Assembly: GCF_001274935.1 (NCBI RefSeq)
Contig: NZ_LILC01000019.1
Coordinates: forward strand, 124,001 to 188,000
DNA from: Priestia koreensis
Lineage (GTDB): Bacteria > Bacillota > Bacilli > Bacillales > Bacillaceae_H
DNA length: 64,000 nt
Reading direction: 5' to 3'
Shown in pieces: positions 24,964 through 33,964 of the stretch; the first letter of the stretch is position 1, and each line of letters starts with the position of its first letter. The translations under genes were made by a program, and so were the position numbers. The notes beneath the pieces are model-generated. The model saw only the letters and a program-made list of their open reading frames with translations, did no database searches and had not been told where the DNA came from.

Positions 24964-26682
24964 TTGTTAGCAGAGCTATCCATTAAAAATTTCGCGATTA
25001 TCGATGCATTGACGACTTCCTTTGAAAAAGGTCTGACGGTCTTGACCGGAGAAACAGGTGCTGGGAAATCGATTATTATTGATGCCATTCAGCTTCTTGT
25101 TGGCGGAAGAGGTTCCTCAGAATTTGTGCGTCATGGAACAAATCGAGCGGAAATTGAAGGACTATTTCTAATTGGGGAAGATCACCCGTGCTATGAAAAG
25201 GCATCAGAGGTTGGAATTGATGTTCAGGATGATATGCTTGTACTTCGTAGAGATATTACGACAAACGGAAAAAGCATTTGCCGCATTAACGGAAAGCTTG
25301 TAACGTTAGGCATTTTACGGGAAATTGGACAAACTCTTATTGATATACATGGTCAGCACGAGCATCAGGATTTAATGAATCAAGATCGTCATTTGGCTAT
25401 GCTTGATCAATATGGAGGAGAGAAAATTACCAAAGCGCTTGAAGAGTATCAGCAGGTATACGAGCGCTACATGGATTTGAAGAAGCAATTAAACAAGCTC
25501 TCAGAAAACGAGCAGAAACGAGCCCACCGCTTGGATTTAATTCAATTTCAGCTAGAGGAAATTAAATCAGCAAACTTGCAGCCAAACGAAGACAATGATC
25601 TGATGGAAGAACGAATGAAAATTTCAAACTTCGAAAAGATTTATAATGCGCTGAATGATGCTTATAATGCTTTGCATGGAGAACAAAGAGGACTAGACTG
25701 GGTCGGTCTTGCCATGGGAAATGCAGAGGATATCCAAGAGCTTGATGATGCCTATGTGGAAATTTCTGAAGCCGTATCGAGTTCTTTTTATCAGCTTGAG
25801 GATGCGTCTTTTAAAATTCGTCAGCAGCTTGACATGCTTGAGTACGATCCGAAACGCTTAGATTATATTGAATCACGCATTAGCGAGATTAATCAATTGA
25901 AGCGTAAATATGGTCAAAGCGTAGCGGAAATTTTGGAATACGCCGCTACGATCGAAGACGAAATGGATCAAATTGAAAATCGAGACACCCATCTCTCAAA
26001 CATTCAAGGAGAACTTAAAGCGGTCGCAAAGGATCTATTGGTTGAAGCTAAAAATGTCTCAGCTCTTCGTCACAAGCTAGGTGAAAAGCTAACATCGAGT
26101 ATTCATCAGGAGCTAAAGGAACTCTACATGGCCAAAACCATCTTTGAAGTGAAATTTACGAAAGTGACGCCGTCTCTTCAAGATATTGAACTAGACGGGG
26201 AGCACGTAAAATTCACCAGAAGTGGAATTGATCACGTCGAATTTTATTTATCAACGAATCCAGGGGAGCCGCTGAAACCGCTGGCGAAAATCGCTTCTGG
26301 TGGAGAACTGTCCCGGATTATGATCGCGTTAAAAAGCATTTTCTCAAAGCATCAGGGCGTCACGTCGATTATCTTTGATGAAGTGGATACAGGTGTAAGT
26401 GGGCGCGTAGCCCAGGCGATTGGGGAGAAAATTTACCGCATCTCGACAGGTTCACAGGTGCTGTGTATTTCCCATTTGCCACAGGTTGCGGCGATGGCAA
26501 ACACCCACTTATTTATTTCAAAAAAGGTGAAAGACAACCGCACATCTACGGCTGTAGAACCGCTAAGTCAGTCTGAAAAAGTAAAAGAAATCGGACGAAT
26601 GATTGCCGGTGCTGAAATTACGGATTTAACAAAAGAGCACGCAAAAGAGCTGCTTGATTTAGCAGATCGTTTTAAACATTAA
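24964..26682 (+). CDS. recN: DNA repair protein RecN
   Basis: A 572-aa SMC-like ATPase that gathers DNA double-strand breaks for recombinational repair. Walker A GETGAGKSII (about residue 30), a long central coiled coil (about 150-365) containing the hinge-like short loop, the ABC signature ASGGELSRIMIALK, and Walker B SIIFDEVDTGVSG are all present. The TTG at 24964 gives the MLAELSIKNFAIID start common to Bacillus RecN, with AAAGGTG upstream. The protein is close to the usual 576 aa. A strong terminator follows. Confidence 0.96.
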   Translation: MLAELSIKNFAIIDALTTSFEKGLTVLTGETGAGKSIIIDAIQLLVGGRGSSEFVRHGTNRAEIEGLFLIGEDHPCYEKASEVGIDVQDDMLVLRRDITTNGKSICRINGKLVTLGILREIGQTLIDIHGQHEHQDLMNQDRHLAMLDQYGGEKITKALEEYQQVYERYMDLKKQLNKLSENEQKRAHRLDLIQFQLEEIKSANLQPNEDNDLMEERMKISNFEKIYNALNDAYNALHGEQRGLDWVGLAMGNAEDIQELDDAYVEISEAVSSSFYQLEDASFKIRQQLDMLEYDPKRLDYIESRISEINQLKRKYGQSVAEILEYAATIEDEMDQIENRDTHLSNIQGELKAVAKDLLVEAKNVSALRHKLGEKLTSSIHQELKELYMAKTIFEVKFTKVTPSLQDIELDGEHVKFTRSGIDHVEFYLSTNPGEPLKPLAKIASGGELSRIMIALKSIFSKHQGVTSIIFDEVDTGVSGRVAQAIGEKIYRISTGSQVLCISHLPQVAAMANTHLFISKKVKDNRTSTAVEPLSQSEKVKEIGRMIAGAEITDLTKEHAKELLDLADRFKH

Positions 26683-26719
26683 AAAACATGGATCTCGAAC
26701 TGGAGATCCATGTTTTTTT
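26683..26719 (+). terminator. Terminator of recN
   Basis: AAAACATGGATCTC pairs perfectly with GAGATCCATGTTTT (loop GAACTG), then three more T. It begins at the recN stop codon. Confidence 0.95.
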
Positions 26720-26852
26720 CGTTTTCACCTGTGGCAAACTACTTTTAGACATAGGAATGATTCGGAACGTTTAAGAAAGAGCATTATACACGTTTCTTTT
26801 GAAAATTAAGATGTTTTTTATTGACCGTTCAGTTATAAATGGGGCGCAAGAA

Positions 26853-26873
26853 GGCTACATTAAAACTGTAGCC
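26853..26873. promoter_or_regulatory. Perfect 7-bp inverted repeat upstream of spoIVB
   Basis: GGCTACA (26853-26859) and TGTAGCC (26867-26873) flank a 7-nt TTAAAAC spacer, 50 nt before the start codon. It could be an operator or a leader hairpin. Confidence 0.35.
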
Positions 26874-26922
26874 AACTAAAAAAATGGTGTGGGCATCGGA
26901 AGCGAGGAGAGTGAATGACAGC

Positions 26923-28203
26923 GTGAAAATTAAATACAGAAAGTTCATAGGAACTATTCTCCTTGTTGCGATGATAGGATTAGGATTTTTTCCGGAACTA
27001 CGTAATTATATCAACATTCCAACGCAAGTAACGGTCTTTGAACATCAAGAAGCTTCTATTCATACAGCATTACCAGCTACTTCAACTGCTCAAAACGTGT
27101 TTAAAAGTGAAACGGCCGATCATCATGAAGTCGTTATCAAAGGGAAAGAAATTGGTGAAGAACCGCTAACATTAGCCGTAGCAGGGATTCCTGTAAAGAA
27201 GGTAGATGTGAAGGTGCTCTCAGATTTTAAGGTTATTCCCGGCGGTCAATCAATTGGTGTTAAGCTGAATGCACGTGGTGTGCTTGTAGTAGGATATCAC
27301 CAGATTGAGGCAAAAGACGGAAAGAAATCTCCTGGTGAAAAGGCAGGTATTCAAGTAGGAGACATGATTACGAAAATTAACGGTACGACGATTGAAAAAA
27401 TGAGTGATATTACACCGTTTATTCAATCCGCTGGTAAAACAGGAAAACCTCTTGATTTAGAAGTGCTACGTGATAAAGAGCATTTTCAAACAAAGCTTAT
27501 TCCTGTGAAAGATAAAAACAACTATGCTTATCGAATTGGTCTTTATATTCGTGATTCAGCGGCTGGAATTGGAACGATGACGTTTTATGATCCGAAGTCC
27601 AAAAAATACGGAGCGCTTGGTCATGTTATTTCTGACATGGATACAAAAAAGCCGATCGTGGTTGAAGATGGACAAATTGTACGATCAACGGTGACGTCTA
27701 TCGAAAAAGGGGCACACGGTGTTCCGGGTGAGAAATTAGCGCGCTTTTCTGAGGATCGCCATATCATGGGGAATATTAATCGAAATAGTCCTTTTGGAAT
27801 CTTTGGCAAACTTCATGATTCGATTGAAAATGGCATCGCAGATAAACCTCTCCCAATTGCTCTATCAAACGAAGTGAAAGAGGGACCTGCTAAAATTTTA
27901 ACTGTCATTGACAATGACAAAGTGGAAGAGTTTGACGTAGAAGTCATTAGCACCATTCCGCAAAAGTTTCCCGCAACAAAAGGAATGGTCATTAAAATTA
28001 CAGACCCTGTCCTCTTAAAGAAAACAGGCGGTATCGTCCAAGGAATGAGTGGAAGTCCAATTATTCAAAACGGGAAGGTTATTGGTGCTGTCACACATGT
28101 ATTCGTAAACGATCCGACTTCTGGATACGGTGTTCATATTGAGTGGATGCTAAATGAGGCAGGAATTAATATTTATAAGGGCGTTCAGAAAAAGGCGAGC
28201 TAA
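26923..28203 (+). CDS. spoIVB: SpoIVB serine peptidase, signals sigma-K activation
   Basis: About 426 aa. This forespore-made S55 serine protease crosses the inner forespore membrane and cleaves SpoIVFA to release pro-sigma-K processing in the mother cell. There is an N-terminal membrane anchor (about 8-28), a PDZ domain around [20 protein letters not shown], then the peptidase domain with His in [16 protein letters not shown] and the nucleophile Ser in [17 protein letters not shown] at 26923 is the likely start, although GAGGAG is 13 nt upstream; an in-frame GTG at 26911 is too close and ATG at 26884 lacks a ribosome-binding site. I found no convincing sigma-F/G promoter. Confidence 0.95.
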   Translation: MKIKYRKFIGTILLVAMIGLGFFPELRNYINIPTQVTVFEHQEASIHTALPATSTAQNVFKSETADHHEVVIKGKEIGEEPLTLAVAGIPVKKVDVKVLSDFKVIPGGQSIGVKLNARGVLVVGYHQIEAKDGKKSPGEKAGIQVGDMITKINGTTIEKMSDITPFIQSAGKTGKPLDLEVLRDKEHFQTKLIPVKDKNNYAYRIGLYIRDSAAGIGTMTFYDPKSKKYGALGHVISDMDTKKPIVVEDGQIVRSTVTSIEKGAHGVPGEKLARFSEDRHIMGNINRNSPFGIFGKLHDSIENGIADKPLPIALSNEVKEGPAKILTVIDNDKVEEFDVEVISTIPQKFPATKGMVIKITDPVLLKKTGGIVQGMSGSPIIQNGKVIGAVTHVFVNDPTSGYGVHIEWMLNEAGINIYKGVQKKAS

Positions 28204-28248
28204 TCATAGTTCGTCTTTTTTACGCTAAAAACTCCATATCTAAACAAT

Positions 28249-28287
28249 AATAGGTGCAAAGCTCCACTATTTTTGCTTTTTTTTCAA
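28249..28287 (+). terminator. Probable terminator after spoIVB
   Basis: AATAGGTG (28249-28256) pairs with CACTATT (28265-28271) with one bulged G, followed by TTTGCTTTTTTTT. Confidence 0.6.
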
Positions 28288-28293
28288 AAAATA

Positions 28294-28333
28294 AAGGAAA
28301 ACTTGTTGCATTGTCGAATTGATGATTTAGAAT
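28294..28333 (+). promoter_or_regulatory. spo0A promoter region: sigma-H promoter, 0A box, possible sigma-A promoter
   Basis: AAGGAAAA (28294-28301) and GTCGAATT (28313-28320) are spaced like the sigma-H -35 and -10 elements. TGTCGAA at 28312-28318 is an exact Spo0A box and overlaps that -10. TTGCAT (28306-28311) and TAGAAT (28328-28333), 16 nt apart, could be a vegetative promoter. The arrangement recalls the B. subtilis Pv/Ps control region. Confidence 0.6.
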
Positions 28334-28400
28334 AAATATAGGAATGCTTTGTACCGTTTATGGGGTTTAAGGATTATAAGGGATTGAGGAGGAATCTGTT

Positions 28401-29189
28401 GTGAAAAAAATTAAAGTATGTTTGGTCGATGACAACAGAGAATTAATTGGGCTATTGGAAGACTATATTTCAGAGCAAGATGATATGGAAGTCATTGGCG
28501 TAGCATATAACGGACAGGAATGTTTGCATATGCTGAAAGAAAACGACCCAGACGTACTTATTCTAGATATCATTATGCCACATCTAGATGGATTGGCTGT
28601 TTTAAGTCAGTTGCGCGATATGAACAAAGGAACATATCCAAATGTCATTATGTTAACGGCATTCGGTCAAGAAGATGTTACGAAAAAAGCCGTCGATTTA
28701 GGCGCATCTTATTTTATTCTAAAGCCATTTGATATGGAAAACTTAGTAAATCACATTCGCCAAGTTAGTGGAAAGTCCTCAGCCGTGTTAAAACGTCCCA
28801 CTTCATCCTTGAAAAACAATCGAGATCACCGTTCAAATAACTTAGATGCTAATATTACGAGTATTATTCATGAAATTGGAGTGCCAGCGCACATTAAAGG
28901 TTATTTATACTTACGTGAAGCCATTTCAATGGTTTACAAGGATATTGAATTATTAGGATCGATTACGAAAGTGCTTTATCCGGATATCGCAAAAAAATAT
29001 AACACGACAGCAAGCCGCGTTGAGCGCGCTATTCGTCATGCCATTGAAGTAGCTTGGAGCAGAGGAAACATTGATTCAATTTCTTCGCTATTCGGATACA
29101 CCGTCAGCATGACCAAAGCGAAGCCAACGAACAGCGAATTCATTGCGATGGTAGCAGATAAGCTACGCCTTGAACACAAAGTTAGCTGA
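28401..29189 (+). CDS. spo0A: Sporulation master regulator Spo0A
   Basis: A 262-aa response regulator at the end of the sporulation phosphorelay. The receiver domain (1-125) has the acidic pair D10/D11, phosphoacceptor D56 in [12 protein letters not shown], Thr in MLTAFGQED and Lys in FILKPFD. The C-terminal DNA-binding domain includes the signature [24 protein letters not shown] region and the recognition helix [18 protein letters not shown]. The interdomain linker is slightly shorter than in B. subtilis (267 aa). GTG start with GAGGAGG 9 nt upstream. spo0A follows spoIVB as usual. Confidence 0.98.
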   Translation: MKKIKVCLVDDNRELIGLLEDYISEQDDMEVIGVAYNGQECLHMLKENDPDVLILDIIMPHLDGLAVLSQLRDMNKGTYPNVIMLTAFGQEDVTKKAVDLGASYFILKPFDMENLVNHIRQVSGKSSAVLKRPTSSLKNNRDHRSNNLDANITSIIHEIGVPAHIKGYLYLREAISMVYKDIELLGSITKVLYPDIAKKYNTTASRVERAIRHAIEVAWSRGNIDSISSLFGYTVSMTKAKPTNSEFIAMVADKLRLEHKVS

Positions 29190-29298
29190 GACCGTTAGAC
29201 CTCTTCATACGACAGGGGTTTAGCTTACTGACATTTACCCAATGTACGTTTATCAACAAACATGTTTTTTAGACCGACAAACTTTTTTTATGTTCGAT

Positions 29299-29359
29299 AA
29301 AAAAGACATCCTCTTTTATTGGTAGATCATTTACCAGTAAAAGAAGGTGTCTTTTTTTT
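29299..29359. terminator. Bidirectional terminator of spo0A and the small minus-strand gene
   Basis: AAAAAGACATCCTCTTTTATTGG pairs, with small mismatches, to CCAGTAAAAGAAGGTGTCTTTTT; both strands end in T-runs. Confidence 0.9.
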
Positions 29360-29360
29360 G

Positions 29361-29498
29361 TTACTTTTCTTCTTTATCTAATTCAGCAAGCTTTTGAATT
29401 AAAATGTGCTGTGGCATATGCATAAGCTGTTCAAGCGGAATATTAAGCTTTTCGGCAAGCTTTACAGCTGTTTCAGGTGAAATTTGTAGCGGACGCAT
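29361..29498 (-). CDS. YycC-like small protein, 45 aa
   Basis: On the minus strand ATG at 29498 opens a 45-codon frame (MRPLQISPETAVKLAEKLN, then IPLEQLMHMPQHILIQKLA, ending ELDKEEK) that stops at 29361, immediately before the bidirectional terminator. The sequence resembles the YycC family of short Bacillus proteins of unknown function. AAGGAG lies about 11 nt upstream. An earlier overlapping ATG yields only nine codons. A minus-strand promoter with extended -10 sits at 29537-29565. The protein is probably a soluble helical peptide. Confidence 0.8.
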   Translation of the reverse strand: MRPLQISPETAVKLAEKLNIPLEQLMHMPQHILIQKLAELDKEEK

Positions 29499-29536
29499 TC
29501 ATAACCAGCTCCTTTTTTATGTAAAATGTATGTGTA

Positions 29537-29565
29537 AGTATAGCAAAATTACGCTCATTTTTGAA
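29537..29565 (-). promoter_or_regulatory. Promoter of the YycC-like gene
   Basis: On the minus strand TTCAAA (29565-29560), a 17-nt spacer and TATACT (29542-29537) with an upstream TG form an extended -10 sigma-A promoter. Its -35 overlaps that of the divergent glycerophosphodiesterase promoter. Confidence 0.5.
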
Positions 29566-29589
29566 TTGAATTTTAGAATTGGGTATAGT
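29561..29589 (+). promoter_or_regulatory. Promoter of yqiK
   Basis: TTGAAT (29561-29566) and TATAGT (29584-29589) with a 17-nt spacer. The start would fall near 29596, almost at the ribosome-binding site, giving a very short leader. Confidence 0.55.
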
Positions 29590-29610
29590 GTATAAAAGGA
29601 GTTGATACAG

Positions 29611-30327
29611 ATGGAGATTTATGGACATCGAGGTTCTGCAGGAACACATCCTGAAAATACAATGATTTCGTTTCAAGAAGCGGCGCGTGTAGGCGCAATT
29701 GGCATTGAGTTAGATGTTCACATGTCAAAGGACGGTGAACTGATGGTGATACATGATGAAAAGGTAGATCGCACGACGGGACAGAAAGGCTACATAAAAG
29801 ACATGACGTACGCACAAATCCGAAAATTAGATGCGAGTTATAAATTTAAAAAGAAATACGGAGCGTGTCCGATCCCGTCTCTTGCCGAAGTGCTTGAATG
29901 GATCGCAACCACACCGCTTCTCGTCAATATTGAATTGAAAAACAATGTGTTTGAATATCGAAATTTGGAGCTTGTCGTTCTGAATATGCTTTACCATTAT
30001 GGGCTAAAAGATCGCGTCATATTATCTTCGTTCAATCATAATAGCCTTGTGCGGGCGAAGAGCTTTGACTCGACGATTCCAACGGCTATTTTGTATTCAT
30101 ATCAGCTGTTTGAGCCGTGGACGTATGCGCAAAGTGTAGGAGCGGATGCGCTTCATCCTAATTTCCGCACGCTAAATGACGTGATTGTGTCAGCGGCACA
30201 GCACGATCGTCTCGCCGTTCGCCCGTATACGGTAAATAATGCGGACAAAGCGACGGAGCTGTTTCAAATGGGCTGTGACGCGATCATCACCGATTACCCA
30301 GAAAAAATGAGGGCGTTGTTTTCTTAA
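29611..30327 (+). CDS. yqiK: Glycerophosphodiester phosphodiesterase, YqiK-like
   Basis: A 238-aa GDPD-family TIM-barrel enzyme that hydrolyses glycerophosphodiesters to glycerol 3-phosphate and an alcohol. Catalytic and metal residues are visible in YGHRGSAGTHPENT (His, Arg, Glu), GIELDVHMSKDGELMVIHD (Glu, Asp, His) and LVNIELKN (Glu). There is no signal peptide, so it should act in the cytosol, unlike secreted GlpQ. ATG at 29611 with AAGGAG 9 nt upstream is preferred over a TTG at 29602 adjoining the ribosome-binding site. It shares a back-to-back promoter region with the small YycC-like gene and ends at a bidirectional terminator. Confidence 0.9.
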   Translation: MEIYGHRGSAGTHPENTMISFQEAARVGAIGIELDVHMSKDGELMVIHDEKVDRTTGQKGYIKDMTYAQIRKLDASYKFKKKYGACPIPSLAEVLEWIATTPLLVNIELKNNVFEYRNLELVVLNMLYHYGLKDRVILSSFNHNSLVRAKSFDSTIPTAILYSYQLFEPWTYAQSVGADALHPNFRTLNDVIVSAAQHDRLAVRPYTVNNADKATELFQMGCDAIITDYPEKMRALFS

Positions 30328-30345
30328 GATGCTTCACAATCTGAA

Positions 30346-30400
30346 AAAAATCATAATCTCGATTCCGTGTCTATTCATTTGGAATCGAGATTATTTTTTT
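30346..30400. terminator. Bidirectional terminator between yqiK and yqzF
   Basis: ATAATCTCGATTCC (30353-30366) pairs perfectly with GGAATCGAGATTAT (30381-30394), with A and T tails on either side. It overlaps the last codons of the minus-strand gene yqzF. Confidence 0.9.
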
Positions 30401-30626
30401 GAAATCGCTGCTGTACTTTATTTCTTTTTCTGTCACGGTGAAGGATAAAGCCAGCGACGAATCCTAATCCACCTAAAAAAAGAACAAGTCCCATTGAGAA
30501 CTGAAGGAATAAAGAATGAAAGGGTGGCTGAAGGATGCCAAAGAACATATCCCTCATTAATTTAATGCCGTATCCCGCCAGAAAACCAGGAATAAGTAAA
30601 ATAAGTAACGCAATGATACGTATCAT
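30375..30626 (-). CDS. yqzF: DUF2627 membrane protein YqzF
   Basis: An 83-aa protein with two membrane helices (about residues 4-22 and 42-62), the motif GYGIKLMRDMFFG between them and a strongly basic C-terminus (HRDRKRNKVQQRF). This fits the DUF2627 family to which B. subtilis YqzF belongs. Function unknown. It is divergent from bkdR, and the 3' end runs into the shared terminator hairpin, as is common for convergent genes. Confidence 0.85.
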   Translation of the reverse strand: MIRIIALLILLIPGFLAGYGIKLMRDMFFGILQPPFHSLFLQFSMGLVLFLGGLGFVAGFILHRDRKRNKVQQRFQKNNLDSK

Positions 30627-30681
30627 GGAAAAATCCTCTCATAAAAGATTACTTATCTGAATCATATAAAAATACAGAAAA

Positions 30682-30711
30682 TTGTCAAGAGGGATTTGAA
30701 AACGCTATTAT
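30682..30711 (+). promoter_or_regulatory. Candidate sigma-A promoter of bkdR
   Basis: TTGTCA (30682-30687) and TATTAT (30706-30711) with an 18-nt spacer. The predicted start (about 30718) falls inside the BkdR-type site at 30717-30735. Confidence 0.45.
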
Positions 30712-30716
30712 AGAGG

Positions 30717-30735
30717 TATGCAAAGAATTGCACAT
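30717..30735 (+). promoter_or_regulatory. BkdR-type site at the bkdR start of transcription
   Basis: The 19-mer TATGCAAAGAATTGCACAT differs at only two positions from the 19-mer at 32874-32892 upstream of the sigma-54 promoter. It is an imperfect inverted repeat. Placement over the bkdR start predicts negative autoregulation. Confidence 0.5.
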
Positions 30736-30788
30736 TTTTTAGCGGATAATGAAACAAGAACATAAAGAACATACAAGGTGGATGATGT

Positions 30789-32864
30789 ATGCAAAACGTA
30801 TTAATTGTTGGAGCGGGAAAAGGTGGACGAGCCATTTTACAAATGGTTATCGCAAGCGACATGCTACGAGTAATTGGAATGGTCGATATTAACCAGAATG
30901 CATTGGGGATGGAGGAGGCAAAAAAATTAGGGCTGATGACGTCCTCCTCATGGGAACAATTTAAGGATGCTTCCATTGATATTATTATTGATGCCACAGG
31001 AGATGAAGAGGTATATGAAGAGCTAAAAAATGTTTGGCGAAATCGTCATACGGTCGTAATTCCAGGTTCGGTTGCGCATATCATATCAGAGCTAATGGAG
31101 GAAAAAGAAGAGCTTGTATTCAAATGGAAAACAGAATCCTACAAGCATGATTTGATTTTTAATACGGCTCATGACGGTATGATTGTCATTGATAATGAGG
31201 AACGAATTACGTTATTTAATAAAAGCGCAGAAAAAATTACGGGATTTAAGCGAGAAGATGTGCTAGGTCATCCTGTGTTAGAGGTTATTCCAGCCAGTCA
31301 TCTTCCTTACATACTGCAAACGAAAAAAGTAGAGCGAAACCATGAGTTTACGTTTGAGAACGGAAAAAAAATCATCACAACGCGTATTCCAATCTTAAAT
31401 GATCAGGGGGAACTGTTTGGAGCTTTTGCGCTCTTTAAAGACATTACAGAAGTTGTCGATTTAGCGAAGGAAGTAACCAATTTAAAAGAAATTCAAACGA
31501 TGCTCGAGGCGATTATTCAATCATCGGAAGAAGCAATTTCAGTCGTAGATGAGGATGGAACGGGGTTGCTGATTAATCCAGCTTATACGAGGCTGACAGG
31601 ACTAAAAGAAGAGGACGTGCTTGGAAAGCCGGCTACCGCTGATATTTCTGAAGGAGAAAGCATGCATATGAAAGTGCTCCAAACGAGACGTCCGGTGCGT
31701 AGCGTACGGATGAAGGTTGGGGCTCATAAAAAAGATGTGCTTGTGAACGTAGCACCTGTTATTGTCGACGGCAAATTAAAAGGAAGCGTTGGGGTCATTC
31801 ATGACGTGTCCGAGATTAAGCAGCTAACAAATGAATTAAATCGTGCAAGGCAAATTATTCGCACCTTAGAAGCTAAATATTCATTTGATGATATTATAGG
31901 CAGTTCAGAAGAATTTAAGCTAGCGATTGAGCAAGCAAAGCTCGCGGCCAAAACGCCTGCGACCGTTTTATTACGCGGTGAATCCGGGACAGGAAAAGAA
32001 CTTTTTGCCCATGCCATCCATAATGCAAGTGATCGAAAATACAACAAGTTCATTCGTGTGAACTGTGCGGCAATCTCAGAAACGCTTCTTGAAAGCGAAA
32101 TGTTCGGGTATGAAGAGGGCGCTTTTTCAGGCGCAAAGCGAGGCGGTAAAAGAGGATTGTTTGAAGAAGCGAATAACGGAAGTATTTTTTTAGATGAAAT
32201 TGGCGAACTGTCTGCTCAAATGCAGGCAAAGCTTCTTCGGGTGCTCCAAGAAAAAGAAATTGTGCGAGTAGGAGGCACAAAAGCTGTTCCAATCAATGTC
32301 CGAGTAATTGCGGCAACAAATGTTCATTTGGAAAAAGGGATAGCAAACGGAAAAATTCGAGAAGATTTGTATTACCGGTTGAATAAAATTCCGATTCACA
32401 TTACTCCTCTCAGACAACGAAAAGAAGACATTGAATTGCTTTCACAGCATTTAATTCAAAAAATCAATCAAGATTATGGGCGGAACGTGGAGGGACTTAC
32501 GCCTGCGGCATTGGTCTATTTGAAACAGTATGAATGGCCAGGAAACGTTCGTGAACTTGAGAATATTTTGGGGCGTGCGGTTATTTATATGCACTACAAT
32601 GAGCAGTTCATTGATGTTCATCATATTCCAGAGCTACAGTCCGTGTCTGAGCCTAAAAAGACGGTTCTTGCTCCAGTTGTAGGCAGTAATCATGAGGAAA
32701 CGTTAAATGATCTTGTGGAGGTTTACGAAGCGCAGGTAATGAAACAAGTGCTTGAAAAATACAACTACAACAAAACCAAAACAGCAAAGCAGCTAGGAAT
32801 TTCAGTGCGGACTCTTTACTACAAGATGGAAAAGTATAATCTTGCAAAAAATAGCGTGCAATAG
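30789..32864 (+). CDS. bkdR: Sigma-54-dependent activator BkdR
   Basis: A 691-aa enhancer-binding protein. An N-terminal Rossmann-like domain ([15 protein letters not shown], about 1-115) is followed by two PAS domains (about 120-230 and 240-350). The AAA+ domain has Walker A GESGTGKE, the sigma-54-contacting loop GAFSGA (Ser in place of the usual Thr of GAFTGA) and Walker [11 protein letters not shown] Fis-type helix-turn-helix ([20 protein letters not shown]) ends the protein. It activates the bkd operon in response to isoleucine/valine-derived signals in B. subtilis. RBS AAGGTGGAT precedes the ATG. The dinucleotide-binding N-terminus suggests sensing of a nucleotide cofactor, which is inference. 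Confidence 0.95.
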   Translation: MQNVLIVGAGKGGRAILQMVIASDMLRVIGMVDINQNALGMEEAKKLGLMTSSSWEQFKDASIDIIIDATGDEEVYEELKNVWRNRHTVVIPGSVAHIISELMEEKEELVFKWKTESYKHDLIFNTAHDGMIVIDNEERITLFNKSAEKITGFKREDVLGHPVLEVIPASHLPYILQTKKVERNHEFTFENGKKIITTRIPILNDQGELFGAFALFKDITEVVDLAKEVTNLKEIQTMLEAIIQSSEEAISVVDEDGTGLLINPAYTRLTGLKEEDVLGKPATADISEGESMHMKVLQTRRPVRSVRMKVGAHKKDVLVNVAPVIVDGKLKGSVGVIHDVSEIKQLTNELNRARQIIRTLEAKYSFDDIIGSSEEFKLAIEQAKLAAKTPATVLLRGESGTGKELFAHAIHNASDRKYNKFIRVNCAAISETLLESEMFGYEEGAFSGAKRGGKRGLFEEANNGSIFLDEIGELSAQMQAKLLRVLQEKEIVRVGGTKAVPINVRVIAATNVHLEKGIANGKIREDLYYRLNKIPIHITPLRQRKEDIELLSQHLIQKINQDYGRNVEGLTPAALVYLKQYEWPGNVRELENILGRAVIYMHYNEQFIDVHHIPELQSVSEPKKTVLAPVVGSNHEETLNDLVEVYEAQVMKQVLEKYNYNKTKTAKQLGISVRTLYYKMEKYNLAKNSVQ

Positions 32865-32873
32865 ATGGCGCAC

Positions 32874-32892
32874 TATGCAAATAATTGCGCAT
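32874..32892 (+). promoter_or_regulatory. Upstream activator site for BkdR
   Basis: TATGCAAATAATTGCGCAT lies about 95 nt upstream of the sigma-54 -24 element, a usual enhancer distance, and is almost identical to the site at 30717-30735. Further ATTGCAC-type half-sites occur just upstream, in the end of bkdR. Confidence 0.6.
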
Positions 32893-32986
32893 ATACCTAT
32901 TTTTTATGTATAATTTATGAGGGTGCATGTTTTCCACAAGTAGTCTGCGCCTTACGAAGTACGTTTTTTTGTGCGGATGATAAAAG

Positions 32987-33002
32987 TTGGCACGATTCTT
33001 GC
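32987..33002 (+). promoter_or_regulatory. Sigma-54 (SigL) promoter of the bkd operon
   Basis: TTGGCACGATTCTTGC has the invariant GG (32989-32990) and GC (33001-33002) exactly 10 nt apart, the -24/-12 signature. Transcription should start near 33014, 26 nt before ptb. Confidence 0.93.
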
Positions 33003-33039
33003 AAGATATAAAAACGGACAGAAAAGTGAGGTAGATAAG

Positions 33040-33945
33040 ATGAAGAATTTCGAGCAGGTACTTGAAAAAACAGCAAACATGCCCTCTTTAACTGTTGCTG
33101 TTGCAGTAGCAGAGGATCCAGAAGTAATTGAATCCGTGCGATTAGCCATCTCCAAAAACCTAGCACAATTTATTTTATTTGGGGATGAGGACAAAATAAA
33201 AAGCATGATGGTTGACCATTCATTGAAATCAGCCAGTGAAGTAAAAGTGATCAATGCCGGGAATGAACAAACAGCTGCCATGATGGCCGTAAAAGCTGTT
33301 CATCAAGGCGAAGCAAATATTGTCATGAAAGGTAATTTACCTACTTCTACAATTTTAAAGGCTGTCCTTAATAAAGAATGGGGTTTACGAACAGGAAACG
33401 TGCTTTCACACGTTGCGCTGTTTGAGGTGCCGGGCTATGAACGTCTGATCTATCTGACAGACGCAGCGATGAATATTGCCCCTTCACTTGAGCAAAAAGC
33501 ACAAATTATTGAAAATGCGGTAGGCGTAGCGAAAAAATTGGGGGTAACGTACCCAAAGGTGGCGGCACTAGCAGCCATCGAAACCGTGAATCCTAACATG
33601 CAGGCAACGATCGACGCGGCGGCTTTAGCGACCTTAAACCGTGAAGGAACGATTACAGGGTGTGTCGTAGACGGCCCGCTTGCGCTCGATAACGCTATTT
33701 CAATAAAAGCGGCGAAGCATAAAAACATACAAAGCGATGTCGCAGGAGAAGCAGATATTTTAGTTACACCAACAATTGAGGTTGGAAATGCCCTTTACAA
33801 ATCATTGATGTATTTTGCTGGTGCAAAAGTTGGCGCCGTTATTGCGGGTGCGACTGCGCCAATCATTTTAACATCTCGGGCAGATTCAGCCGAAAGTAAA
33901 CTACATTCGCTTGCTGTAGCTGCTTTAGTAGCACGAGGCGAATAA
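33040..33945 (+). CDS. ptb: Phosphate butyryltransferase
   Basis: A 301-aa enzyme that exchanges CoA of (branched) acyl-CoA for phosphate; with Buk it yields branched fatty acids and ATP. The phosphotransacetylase-like fold shows in [18 protein letters not shown] and [15 protein letters not shown] at 33040 follows GAGGT and gives the usual length of about 300 aa; an upstream in-frame start would lie inside the promoter. It is the first gene of the sigma-54-driven operon. bcd follows after 19 nt. Confidence 0.94.
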   Translation: MKNFEQVLEKTANMPSLTVAVAVAEDPEVIESVRLAISKNLAQFILFGDEDKIKSMMVDHSLKSASEVKVINAGNEQTAAMMAVKAVHQGEANIVMKGNLPTSTILKAVLNKEWGLRTGNVLSHVALFEVPGYERLIYLTDAAMNIAPSLEQKAQIIENAVGVAKKLGVTYPKVAALAAIETVNPNMQATIDAAALATLNREGTITGCVVDGPLALDNAISIKAAKHKNIQSDVAGEADILVTPTIEVGNALYKSLMYFAGAKVGAVIAGATAPIILTSRADSAESKLHSLAVAALVARGE

Positions 33946-33964
33946 TTCTGGGAGGAAACGTAAA

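Noticed and set aside
26758..26788. CATTATA at 26782-26788 as a sigma-G -10 for spoIVB
   Set aside because: The -10 is good but no matching -35 occurs 17-18 nt upstream, and the start would lie about 130 nt before the gene.
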